9,960 nucleotides of DNA from Planctomycetota bacterium (GTDB lineage Bacteria; Planctomycetota; Planctomycetia; Gemmatales; Gemmataceae): NCBI GenBank assembly GCA_018970845.1, contig JAGWVO010000111.1, positions 1 to 9,960 on the forward strand. Reading direction: 5' to 3'. Both the position numbers and the translations under genes were made by a program. This document shows positions 1 through 7,397 of this stretch, in pieces (within the stretch, counting starts at the first letter, position 1; the number at the start of each line of letters is the position of its first letter). The notes beneath the pieces were generated by a model. That model saw only the letters and a list, made by a program, of their open reading frames with translations, made no database searches and had not been told where the DNA came from.

Positions 1-142
1 CGTGGGCGGCCCCGAGGGCGCGCGCCGTGAATTCCTCGAACGACTCAAGGCGCTCGTGGTCGTAACGGGCCCATGAACCGTCCCGGAGGCAATCGAGCAC
101 CGCGCGGCTCACGCGGTCATCCGCCGGACGGTTGGGGGTCAT
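1..142 (-). CDS. Partial gene, probable DegT/DnrJ/EryC1-type PLP aminotransferase (N-terminus only)
   Basis: The first 47 codons of a minus-strand gene are visible; the rest lies beyond the left edge. Its ATG (140-142) overlaps the TGA of the DUF4340 gene (139-141) as ATGA, so the two are likely translationally coupled. The peptide begins MTPNRPADDRV and continues VLDCLRDGSWARYDHERL, then an ExFExxxARALGAAH stretch. A G-S-W-x-x-Y segment followed by a helix ending in LGAxH resembles the N-terminus of DegT/DnrJ/EryC1/StrS sugar aminotransferases, where a Ser-Gly-Thr cofactor loop normally follows. That loop and the catalytic lysine are off the window, so the family call rests on a short resemblance. 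That a gene starts here is much surer than its product. Confidence 0.5.
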   Translation of the reverse strand, partial: MTPNRPADDRVSRAVLDCLRDGSWARYDHERLESFEEFTARALGAAH

Positions 143-2658
143 TGCTTGAACTTGGCCCGCCCCTGCATCGGCTCGTCGAACGGCGCCTTGGGAACCAAAA
201 TCACGGCCCCGGGGTAACGCGAGGCGGTGGCGTGAAGCATCGATCCATCGACCTTGCCAAGCGACAGGAAACTGGGTTCGGACTTGCCCTCGGCCGTCCA
301 TTCGATCCGCATGCCGTTCTTGGCGGGATCGATCTCGTGTGACGCATCCGGTCCGCCGGAGTACTTGGCGAACTTGTCCACGCGAAGCGACTTGATGCTT
401 TCCAAAAGGGCGTCGACCTTCGCCGCGGCCACCGGGAAATCCTTGGGAGGATCCTTGGCGACCCAGCCGCCGTCCTTGCGCTCCACCTCAAGGGTGACCG
501 GAGTGCCGTTGATGCCTTGCCATCCGGTGATCTTGAGGTGGGCCACCTTCTTGGCGTCGAGCGCGGCAAACGGAACGCGATCCTCGAGTGGCGCCTGCAG
601 GGGCACCAGGGCGGCCTTGTCGGTGGCGAAGACCCGGTCGCTGCCGACGATCCTGGCATACACCTCGCCCTTGTCGGAGATGTCGGCGCCAAACTGCGCC
701 GCGGCCGATTCCTTCTTGCCGTCCTTGCCGGGAAGGGTGATCGTCACCGTCAGGCGAGGCTTGGCAAGCCCGAACGATTCAAGCTGGGCCGCGGCGGGTT
801 GTTCGGCGATCCAGCGGCGCACGGGAAGGCCGGACAGGGCCGAGGCAAGGTTTTTGGCGGCGTCGGGGCCCACGGGTAACGCCTTGCGGTCCGCCGGCTG
901 GCTGAAAGCCCAGGGCTTGTCCTTGGCCTCACGGGCCAGTTCCACGGTGCCGTCCGCCTGGGCCACGGAGACCGCGAGCGCCTCGCCCGCCAGGTCGGTG
1001 GTCGAGGCCGCCAAGGGGGGAAGCCGCTTTTCCAGGTACGACAGCGAGCCTTGTTCCACGAGGTCGAGCAGGCCCTTGCCGGCCTTCACCAGGGCGGTGT
1101 CGTCGCCCCAGGACCGCCGCGCCGCGACCTCCTCTCCCAACCGCTTGCCGAACACAATCACGGCATCGGGCTTGGCCTCGCGAACCCTGGGCTTGCCCGC
1201 CGGCGCGTCCTTCTTCTCGTCGGGCTTGGGGGCGTCCGCCAAAATGCCGGCAAGCCGGAAGGTGACCGAAACCTGCCTGTCGGCGGGCTTGTCGAGGTCG
1301 AGCTCCTTTTCCCGGGCCTTGGGATCGCCTTCCACGAACGAGACGCGCTCCTTGCGGAACGCCTCCACCAAGCTGGCGACCGCGGTGGTGTCGGCCGCGA
1401 GCGGTTCCTTGGCGCCGGCTTTCCAAAGCTGCCATGTGCCCGCCGACGGCCTGAGAAGCTCGAAAGCCCCCAGGCCGTTCCTGATCTCGATGACATCGGG
1501 TTCGGCGGAAAGGCGCGTGAGCGCCCTGTCCCTGAGCATGTCGGGGGCTTCCACGAGCTTCAACAGCGCCTCGACCGGCTTGGCGGGCACGCGCGCGACG
1601 CTGCCCGAACCCTCAAGCATGGCTGGATATCCGCTGAAGGGCGCCCCGGCGGGAGGAGTGCCCTGGGGCTTGATCTCCTCCTTCTTGTCGAGACCCACCA
1701 GCAATGTCACGGTCTTCACCTTGGCCTCGGAGGTTCCCCCCTCCACTTTCACCGTCTCGGCGCGGTCGACCTTGAGCCTCAGCACCCGGCCCTTGGCCGG
1801 ATCAAGGCCATACGCCGCGGCATCCTTCACACCGTCGGCGACAAAGTCATTGCGCTCGCCGGCCCTTTCGCCGGCCTGCTCCACGCGCAGGGCGACGATG
1901 TCCCTCAGGATCGATCCCACATCCGCCGATCCGCCCGGGGTGGTCTGGGCGGCGGGATCCCCGGAGTCGGCGGGGCCCAGGTCGGGGGCGACATAACGCC
2001 AGCGGCCATCCTTCTTGCGCAGTGACACGGGCCCCTTCTTGCCCTCGGCCACCTCGAGGAAATCGATGTCCGCCTCGGTGGAGGCCACGAGGGAGCGGTC
2101 GCGCAGCGCCGAGAGGGGCTTGAAGATGTCGGCGATGTCGCGGCGGGCCACGATGACGGGCTTTCCCGGGCGTTCCGATGACTCGACCGCCGTCTGCTGG
2201 GTGGTGGCGCCCGGAATGGTCCGCCCCACCTTGAGGGTGCGCTCGGTACCGGCGGCGTCGGTGAGCGTGATCGTCGCGACGGGCTTGTCGAGGCCGAGGG
2301 TGGAAGCCGATCCGGTCACCTCGCGGTCGTCCTCGCGGCGGGCCTCCACAATGGCCCGCACCAGGGCGCCGATCGAGAAGTTGTCGCCGGCTGCGGCCAT
2401 CGGCGCCCCGATCCGCCAGGCTCCGCCCTTGCCCTCGCGCGCGAACTCGATCGTCTCCGCGGCCGGTTCGGTTCGCTCGATCCGCACGCGAAGGACGGAA
2501 TCGGCGGGATTGGCGTCCAGGGCCGTCGAGGCGTGCCAGGCGGGGAAGACATGCCTGCCCTGCTCGGGATTGGCCGGCCCCCAGAAAACGGCGAGCGCCA
2601 CCAGCATCAGCATCGCCAGGAAAACGCCGCCAAGGATGTATGTCGTGCGCGGATTCAT
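139..2658 (-). CDS. DUF4340 domain protein, membrane-anchored, with five tandem repeat modules (839 aa)
   Basis: One hydrophobic segment at residues 7-26 (YILGGVFLAMLMLVALAVFW) would anchor the protein, with the rest outside the cytoplasmic membrane. The remainder reads as about five copies of one module (roughly 53-190, 196-380, 386-548, 554-697, 700-839). Each has a beta strand, a charged strand ending in a conserved Trp (W81, W220, W409, W583, W732), a helix, then a G-L-D-x-P-like turn (GLDKP 122-126, GLDPA 284-288, LDLDKP 453-458, FGLAKP 629-634, EIDPAK 775-780). Two modules end in LRDR (185-188, 375-378). DUF4340 proteins are known to sit beside GldG-type ABC genes; their function is not established. 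The start is 30 nt after the GldG stop with only a weak ribosome binding site, suggesting coupling. The 3' end overlaps the next gene by 4 nt. Confidence 0.88.
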   Translation of the reverse strand: MNPRTTYILGGVFLAMLMLVALAVFWGPANPEQGRHVFPAWHASTALDANPADSVLRVRIERTEPAAETIEFAREGKGGAWRIGAPMAAAGDNFSIGALVRAIVEARREDDREVTGSASTLGLDKPVATITLTDAAGTERTLKVGRTIPGATTQQTAVESSERPGKPVIVARRDIADIFKPLSALRDRSLVASTEADIDFLEVAEGKKGPVSLRKKDGRWRYVAPDLGPADSGDPAAQTTPGGSADVGSILRDIVALRVEQAGERAGERNDFVADGVKDAAAYGLDPAKGRVLRLKVDRAETVKVEGGTSEAKVKTVTLLVGLDKKEEIKPQGTPPAGAPFSGYPAMLEGSGSVARVPAKPVEALLKLVEAPDMLRDRALTRLSAEPDVIEIRNGLGAFELLRPSAGTWQLWKAGAKEPLAADTTAVASLVEAFRKERVSFVEGDPKAREKELDLDKPADRQVSVTFRLAGILADAPKPDEKKDAPAGKPRVREAKPDAVIVFGKRLGEEVAARRSWGDDTALVKAGKGLLDLVEQGSLSYLEKRLPPLAASTTDLAGEALAVSVAQADGTVELAREAKDKPWAFSQPADRKALPVGPDAAKNLASALSGLPVRRWIAEQPAAAQLESFGLAKPRLTVTITLPGKDGKKESAAAQFGADISDKGEVYARIVGSDRVFATDKAALVPLQAPLEDRVPFAALDAKKVAHLKITGWQGINGTPVTLEVERKDGGWVAKDPPKDFPVAAAKVDALLESIKSLRVDKFAKYSGGPDASHEIDPAKNGMRIEWTAEGKSEPSFLSLGKVDGSMLHATASRYPGAVILVPKAPFDEPMQGRAKFKQ

Positions 2659-2688
2659 TGGATGGGTCTCGCTCGTGCTCGCGTTTCG

Positions 2689-4551
2689 TCAGCGCCTTCG
2701 GATCAGCCAGACTCCCGCACCCATGCCCGCGATGGCGAGCACCGCGAGGGCCGGAGGCAGGAACCGGAGCCGGCTGAAACCGGCCGCGCGCTGGTCAAGT
2801 TCCAGCTTGTAGGTCTTGCGCTCGGTCTTCACCATGTCCGACGGCTTGGCGCCCAGGTTCGAGCGCTCGCGCAACCAGTTGACGCTGGTGGAGGCGAGGT
2901 CGATGGCGTTTCCGGAAACGCCGCGCCTTCCGAGGAAATCATCCGAGAAGCCGCGGGCATTTCCCAAAACCACCAACCGGGGTGACCCGCCATCGCTCAC
3001 GGACACGCCGACGGTTAGCTCGTCGGTCGGCGGGGCGGGATTCTTGCCGCTTTCCCAGCCGGCGGACCTGACCAGCGCCTCGAACGACTGCGACAAATCG
3101 GAGACAGGCCGCGGGTCGTACCGTGGAAAGGCGATCAGGAACGAATCCGCGGACAGGGGCGAGGGGGCGGCGGCGTCCGCCGGCCCGGCCGTCACGGGAG
3201 AAACCACCCGCGCCTCGGGAAACTCGAACGGCAGCAACCCGCCGCCGCGACGCATCGGCTTCGTGAGCGAACTGCTCACCCTGGGATTGGCGACGGCGAT
3301 CGTGGTGGAGTGGGGGGGTAGTTCCCCGTTGACGACGACCTGGTCGGCGACATCCACCTTGAACTTCCGGAGCAGGCCCTTGAGGCGGGGCAGAGGCGTG
3401 AAGCCGATGGCGCCTCCGGCGCGCTCGCGTTCGGGGCCCAGCAGCACCAGCAGCTTGCCTTTCTTGCCGGAAGAACCGCCCTGCAAAAACTTCTCGAGCG
3501 CGTCAACGGCCTGCTGGGATGGGTCGTTCTTGGGCCCGGCCATGACGATGATGTCGGCGTCCGCCGGGATCGCCTGGAACTTGCCGGCGAGGTTCAGGGT
3601 TTCCACCTTGTAGCTGTCTTTTTCCAGCGCCTGGATCACCTGGCCCATGGCGGCGGAGCGGTCGGCTCCATCGCCCTTGCCCATTTCGCCGTTGCCCGAT
3701 GTCAGGTACACCGAGGCCTTGGTCTTGTTCTCCGAGAGATACACCAGCGCGTTGAGCAGCTTGCCCTCGCCCAGGTATTGGAGCGTGGCGCCGCCGGAGG
3801 GGTCTCCCGGGGGCCCGGAGCGCTGCTGCGAGACCAGGTCGGACGACTTGATGAACTCGTGGTTGGTTCCCATGACCACCAACAGGCCCAGCTCCTCGGG
3901 AAACTGGTACTTCTTGCGCAGGTCCTCGAGCTCGCGGAGGCCCGATTCGCTGGGAATCTCAAGCACCTGCCATGTCACGAGCGAGGGCTGGATCCGCCGG
4001 CAGTTCTCCACCAGGGTGGCGGTTTCGGCGCGGGCGAACTGGCTTGAGCCGCTGAACGGGCTGTGGAAGTAATACAGGTTCACCGGCTCGCGCAGGTTGG
4101 AGATGAAGTCGCGGGTGCTGGGCGCCAGCGTGTAGAGCGATGCCTGGGTGTAGTCGAAGGTCTGGTTGAACACATCGAACCGGCCCAGGCGCAGGTTGCT
4201 GAGAACATTGAGGAAAGCCAGGATTCCGACAAGGAACAGGCCCGCCACGAGGGTGTTGGCCCCGTACAGCAGCCTCCTGACGGAGGGACTGGCGCGCTCG
4301 CCGCCCCGGCCGAGGATTGAGGCGCCCAAAAGGCACCCGATGCCAAGCACAAGCAGCACTCCCGTCATCACCAGGGGAAACGGCCGGGCCCGCCACTGGA
4401 CAACACCCCCGGAGATCACCTCGTAAAAATCCCTTTTGACAAACGGGATGATGAGGCCGGCGGAAAAGAGCGCCAGGCCGGTGATCGCCAGCGTCAGCAG
4501 CGGAATCACCCGGTCCCGGGCCTTGGCCTCCTCGGCTTTCCAGTCGCTCAT
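2689..4551 (-). CDS. GldG-family ABC transporter auxiliary protein (620 aa)
   Basis: Predicted partner of the ABC transporter encoded just upstream; most of the chain should lie on the outer face of the cytoplasmic membrane. Hydrophobic helices fall at about residues 15-37, 59-80 and 97-119, with a final one at 598-616 followed by RRR. After the third helix comes the GldG-like hallmark: RFDVF (124-128), then SLYTLAPSTRDFISNL (138-153) and EPVNLYYF (155-162), the start of the ABC_transp_aux region (PF09822), which appears to extend to about 430. The start is the internal ATG at 4551, eight codons inside the longest frame, because a strong GGAGGT ribosome binding site sits 9 nt upstream. It lies 49 nt after the permease stop. 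Bacteroidetes GldG is tied to gliding, but relatives occur widely in non-gliders, so no motility role is claimed. Confidence 0.88.
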   Translation of the reverse strand: MSDWKAEEAKARDRVIPLLTLAITGLALFSAGLIIPFVKRDFYEVISGGVVQWRARPFPLVMTGVLLVLGIGCLLGASILGRGGERASPSVRRLLYGANTLVAGLFLVGILAFLNVLSNLRLGRFDVFNQTFDYTQASLYTLAPSTRDFISNLREPVNLYYFHSPFSGSSQFARAETATLVENCRRIQPSLVTWQVLEIPSESGLRELEDLRKKYQFPEELGLLVVMGTNHEFIKSSDLVSQQRSGPPGDPSGGATLQYLGEGKLLNALVYLSENKTKASVYLTSGNGEMGKGDGADRSAAMGQVIQALEKDSYKVETLNLAGKFQAIPADADIIVMAGPKNDPSQQAVDALEKFLQGGSSGKKGKLLVLLGPERERAGGAIGFTPLPRLKGLLRKFKVDVADQVVVNGELPPHSTTIAVANPRVSSSLTKPMRRGGGLLPFEFPEARVVSPVTAGPADAAAPSPLSADSFLIAFPRYDPRPVSDLSQSFEALVRSAGWESGKNPAPPTDELTVGVSVSDGGSPRLVVLGNARGFSDDFLGRRGVSGNAIDLASTSVNWLRERSNLGAKPSDMVKTERKTYKLELDQRAAGFSRLRFLPPALAVLAIAGMGAGVWLIRRR

Positions 4552-4560
4552 GTCGCGCTC

Positions 4561-4566
4561 ACCTCC
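4561..4566 (-). promoter_or_regulatory. Ribosome binding site that fixes the GldG-family start
   Basis: On the minus strand this reads GGAGGT, 9 nt before the ATG at 4551. It supports that ATG over the in-frame ATG at 4575, which lies upstream of this site and would place it inside the coding sequence. Confidence 0.75.
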
Positions 4567-4600
4567 GAACCGCACGCCGGCTTGTCAACCGGCCGGGCGT

Positions 4601-6157
4601 TCATTTCCACTTGCGTGATTCCAGCACCTTGACGGAACAGAACAGGCAGAACACCGTCAGCGACACCGAGAAAACCCACTGCCGCGGGATCAGCTTGCCT
4701 TCCAGCGCGCTTTCCCAGCCGGTGAGGAACGAGATGTGGCCCAGCACGGTTCCCCATCCCGAGGTTTCCATCAGCCTGAACTGCATGATGTAAGGCACGA
4801 GAAGCCCGATCATGCCCACGAGCGTCAGGGCGCCGGCAATGAGCTGGTTTCCCGAAAGCGCGCTGAACAGCAGTCCCATGGCCACAAACCCCGCTCCGCT
4901 GGCGGCGAGCGCCACGCCGAAGCTCAACAGCGGCCGGAAGTCGAAGCCCGGCTGGGCCCCCACCGGCAGCGCCAGCAGGTAAAGCATGAACGGCAGCCAC
5001 AGGCACAGGAACATGATGAACGCCGCGATGAACTTCCCAAGCACGATGGAAGCCTCGTCCACCGGCGCGGTGAGCAGCACCTCGAGGGTACCGGCGCGCT
5101 TCTCCTCGCTGAGAAGCCGCATCGTGATCAAAGGAACGGAGAACAGCAGGCAGAGGATGAGGAACAGTTCGATCACATAGTAATTGAGAATCGGCTCGAG
5201 CACCCTGCCCTCGGCGAGGTTGCCGAGGAAGTTCTGGTAGCTGAACCAGGTGGCCAGGGCGAACGAAACCAGCACGAAATAGGCAATGGGCGAGTAGAAA
5301 AAGCCCTGGAGTTCGCGGCGGGCCACCACGAGCGTGGCCCTGTCGGAAACGGTGGCGTAGGCCGCGGCCGCCACCAGCAGCGACACCGCGACAATCAGGT
5401 AGCCGGCCGGAACGAAGTAGGCCGTTCCCTGCGCCTGCCAGACACCCGATTCATGAAGCACCGAACGGACCAGGGCCAAAAGGGCCACACCGAATCCGGC
5501 CAGGGTGCCCAGCCATCCGGCGCGGAACGAAAGTTCCGATTCCCAGCCGAGGAATCCGAGCACGCCGAGGAAATAAGCCGCGCCGAGGATGGAAAGGGCC
5601 AGCGGCAGCCCGATCGACTCGAAATCGCCCCGCTCGCCGAGGATGAACTGCCACGCCAGGCCACCGGCAAGCAGCAGCGAACCGGCCACCAGCAGGCCCC
5701 GGGGCACCCAACCCAGCACCGATTGGCCCGGGGTTCCGCCCTTCGCCACGCTCAACAGCAAAGGCAGCGCCGACAACGCGACAACCATGCCAAGCGACCG
5801 GGCCGCCACGCTCCAGTCGCCCAGGAAAAGGACGCCGGTTCCCGCCACGGCACCCGTGACGCCGCCGCAGAAATACGCCAGCTTCAGGGTCGGCTCGTCC
5901 TCCATGAAAGCATGGATCACGAGTCCGGTGAGCCCGGCCAGAAGGCACAAAAGGCCGATTCCCGGCCCGATGGCGAACGCCCTGTCCTGCAGGCCGAACC
6001 CCACGGCGACAAAACCGATGATGAGCGCCATGAGACCGGCGATTCCCACCATCCGCGGCGCCGCCAACTCGTCGTCCACGATCTGGGACGGGCCGGGGCC
6101 TTCGGGCGCTCCTGTTTGCCCCGCTGCCTGGGGCAGGATGTCTGTCGGATCGGACAT
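4601..6157 (-). CDS. ABC-2 type permease (GldF-like) with long N-terminal membrane extension (518 aa)
   Basis: Membrane subunit of the transporter whose ATPase is encoded immediately upstream. The C-terminal half (about 276-518) is a standard ABC-2/GldF-like permease: ARRELQGFFYSPIAYF (279-294), then a loop with RLLSEEKRAGTLEVLLTAPV (347-366) and GKF (374-376). That loop is the usual ATPase-coupling segment of this family. It is followed by further helices to the end. The N-terminal half (about 36-268) adds roughly eight hydrophobic helices not found in the usual permease of about 240 residues. The start at 6157 is preferred over the in-frame ATG at 6244: GGAGAG lies 5 nt upstream, and the longer version would overlap the ATPase gene and add a proline-rich, non-membrane leader. 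It starts 52 nt after the ATPase stop. Confidence 0.87.
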   Translation of the reverse strand: MSDPTDILPQAAGQTGAPEGPGPSQIVDDELAAPRMVGIAGLMALIIGFVAVGFGLQDRAFAIGPGIGLLCLLAGLTGLVIHAFMEDEPTLKLAYFCGGVTGAVAGTGVLFLGDWSVAARSLGMVVALSALPLLLSVAKGGTPGQSVLGWVPRGLLVAGSLLLAGGLAWQFILGERGDFESIGLPLALSILGAAYFLGVLGFLGWESELSFRAGWLGTLAGFGVALLALVRSVLHESGVWQAQGTAYFVPAGYLIVAVSLLVAAAAYATVSDRATLVVARRELQGFFYSPIAYFVLVSFALATWFSYQNFLGNLAEGRVLEPILNYYVIELFLILCLLFSVPLITMRLLSEEKRAGTLEVLLTAPVDEASIVLGKFIAAFIMFLCLWLPFMLYLLALPVGAQPGFDFRPLLSFGVALAASGAGFVAMGLLFSALSGNQLIAGALTLVGMIGLLVPYIMQFRLMETSGWGTVLGHISFLTGWESALEGKLIPRQWVFSVSLTVFCLFCSVKVLESRKWK

Positions 6158-6162
6158 GAAAG

Positions 6163-6168
6163 CTCTCC
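6163..6168 (-). promoter_or_regulatory. Ribosome binding site that fixes the permease start
   Basis: Reads GGAGAG on the minus strand, 5 nt before the ATG at 6157. It argues for this start rather than the ATG at 6244. Confidence 0.6.
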
Positions 6169-6209
6169 GGATCGGACTTGCGGCAAATGATGGCCCCGGG
6201 GGGCCCTGT

Positions 6210-7184
6210 TCAGGCGGAAGGGGCGGCTGCCAGCGACGCCACATCCCGGTTGTTGATCTCGTTCCAGCGGTCGTTCAGCGAGGGCCTGTGGAACTCGATG
6301 TGCCTCAGTCCCACGCCGGCCCCGGCGATCTGCCGCACCAGGTCCTCACGCGGGTCGATTGAGCCGGGCAGCCGCAATTCCCCCTGCAGCCAGCCGTCGG
6401 GAAGCGGGTTGTACCGCACCGACCGGGCCGAATCGCCCAGCGAGCAGTTCCGCAACGCGCCATCGACCGCCTCCCGGCCGCCCCGGACCTCAAAGCGCAG
6501 GGTGCGCTCGCGGTCGGCCTCCTCGCGCAGTTCCTCGATGCGCTTGTCGAGCGCCAGGTGCCCCCGCCTGAGGATGACGATGCGGTCCACCAGCGACTCC
6601 ACCTCGCCCAGCAGGTGGGAGCTGAAGACAATCGTGTGCTCGCGGCCGAGGTCACGAAGCAGGGCCAGCGCCTCCTGCTTTTGGCCGGGGTCGAGCCCGT
6701 CGGTCGGTTCGTCGAGGATCAGCAGCGCCGGTTCCGCCAGAAGCGCGTCGGCAAGGCCCACCCTCTGCCGGAAACCCTTCGACAGGGTGCCGCACTGCCG
6801 GCGGCGCACATCGCCAAGGCGGCAACGGCCCAGCACATTCTCGATGCGGGGACGCACCTTGCCGCGGTCGAGTCCCTTCAACTGAGCCCGGTAGCGCAGG
6901 TATTCCTCCACGCGCATCTCGGGGTACAGGGGAATGCTTTCGGGAAGGTAGCCGATGCGCCTGCGCACATCCTGCGACTGGGTGAGCACATCGAAACCAT
7001 CCACCGTGATCCGCCCGCTGGTGGCGGGAAGGAAGGTGGTGAGCATCCGCATGAGCGTGCTCTTGCCGGCGCCGTTGTTTCCCAGGAGGCCCACAATCTC
7101 GTTGCGGCCGATCCTGAGCGACACATCGCTGACGGCTAGGACGGGTCCGAAGTACTTGGAAAGATGTTCGATTTCAACCATCAT
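6210..7184 (-). CDS. ABC transporter ATP-binding protein, GldA/CcmA-like (324 aa)
   Basis: Nucleotide-binding subunit that hydrolyses ATP to drive the permease encoded next. From the chosen start, Walker A is GNNGAGKST (35-43) and the Q-loop region is GYLPESIPLYPEM (78-90). The signature is the variant LSKGFRQRVGLADAL (134-148), typical of this subfamily in place of LSGGQ. Walker B is LLILDEPTDGLDP (154-166), with the switch histidine at H190 in VFSSHL. A C-terminal extension of about 100 residues follows the ATPase core, as is common in the group. The start is uncertain: ATGs lie at 7199, 7184 and 7181, none with a clear ribosome binding site. The family usually starts just before the first strand (VEIEHLSKYFG), favouring 7184 or 7181. 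It is the first gene of the minus-strand cluster. Confidence 0.92.
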   Translation of the reverse strand: MMVEIEHLSKYFGPVLAVSDVSLRIGRNEIVGLLGNNGAGKSTLMRMLTTFLPATSGRITVDGFDVLTQSQDVRRRIGYLPESIPLYPEMRVEEYLRYRAQLKGLDRGKVRPRIENVLGRCRLGDVRRRQCGTLSKGFRQRVGLADALLAEPALLILDEPTDGLDPGQKQEALALLRDLGREHTIVFSSHLLGEVESLVDRIVILRRGHLALDKRIEELREEADRERTLRFEVRGGREAVDGALRNCSLGDSARSVRYNPLPDGWLQGELRLPGSIDPREDLVRQIAGAGVGLRHIEFHRPSLNDRWNEINNRDVASLAAAPSA

Positions 7185-7246
7185 GGCCAAGTGATCCATT
7201 TGGCAGTCGGTGTTCGGGAAACCGACAACGGCTTCTCAAGTTGCTT

Positions 7247-7282
7247 ATTTTATCTGCTAGGCGGCGAGGTGGCGCGTTTCAA
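7247..7282 (-). promoter_or_regulatory. Possible promoter region of the ABC/GldG/DUF4340 cluster
   Basis: This is the only AT-rich patch upstream of the ATPase gene. On the minus strand it holds TTGAAA (7277-7282), resembling a -35 box, and TAAAAT (7247-7252), resembling a -10 box. They are 24 nt apart, longer than the usual 16-18, so a sigma-70 type reading is weak. A TAGCAG at 17 nt spacing is the alternative -10. No regulator site is recognised. Confidence 0.22.
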
Positions 7283-7305
7283 GCCTTTCCGGGGCGCCCG
7301 AATCG

Positions 7306-7322
7306 CCCCGCGCGCCGCGGGG
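7306..7322. repeat. Perfect GC-rich dyad, 7-bp arms, in the divergent intergenic region
   Basis: CCCCGCG (7306-7312) and CGCGGGG (7316-7322) are exact reverse complements around a 3-nt centre. The dyad ends one base before a TTGACC -35-like box. A second dyad, GGGGCG (7291-7296) with CGCCCC (7304-7309), shares bases with it, so only one can fold at a time. It could be an operator or a simple GC-rich hairpin; no known regulator's consensus is recognised. Confidence 0.45.
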
Positions 7323-7323
7323 A

Positions 7324-7353
7324 TTGACCAAGATGCCTTCCCCTCCCTAATCA
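7324..7353 (+). promoter_or_regulatory. Candidate sigma-70-like promoter of the peroxiredoxin operon
   Basis: TTGACC (7324-7329) matches five of six -35 consensus bases. TAATCA (7348-7353), 18 nt further, is a poor -10 box. Initiation would fall near 7360, giving a leader of about 40 nt before the ATG at 7398. The -35 box and its position next to a dyad are the best support; the -10 box is the weak point. Confidence 0.35.
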
Positions 7354-7397
7354 TGACAGGGTCGATGCTCCAAAACACCACAGGGAAAGAGGTTGCC

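Noticed and set aside
254..2812. Long plus-strand open frames (for example 254-1996, 1051-2025, 2015-2812) opposite the DUF4340 gene
   Set aside because: They are antisense to a gene with clear domains, have low-complexity Ser/Arg/Gly-rich translations, and arise from high-GC codon structure.
4736..6190. 484-residue plus-strand open frame opposite the permease gene
   Set aside because: Its translation is dominated by Gln, His, Arg and Glu with no hydrophobic core. It is a mirror of the membrane-protein gene.
2689..7184. Gliding motility system
   Set aside because: Only GldA/F/G-like genes are present. Relatives of these occur in many non-gliding bacteria, and none of the core gliding or type IX secretion genes is in the window.
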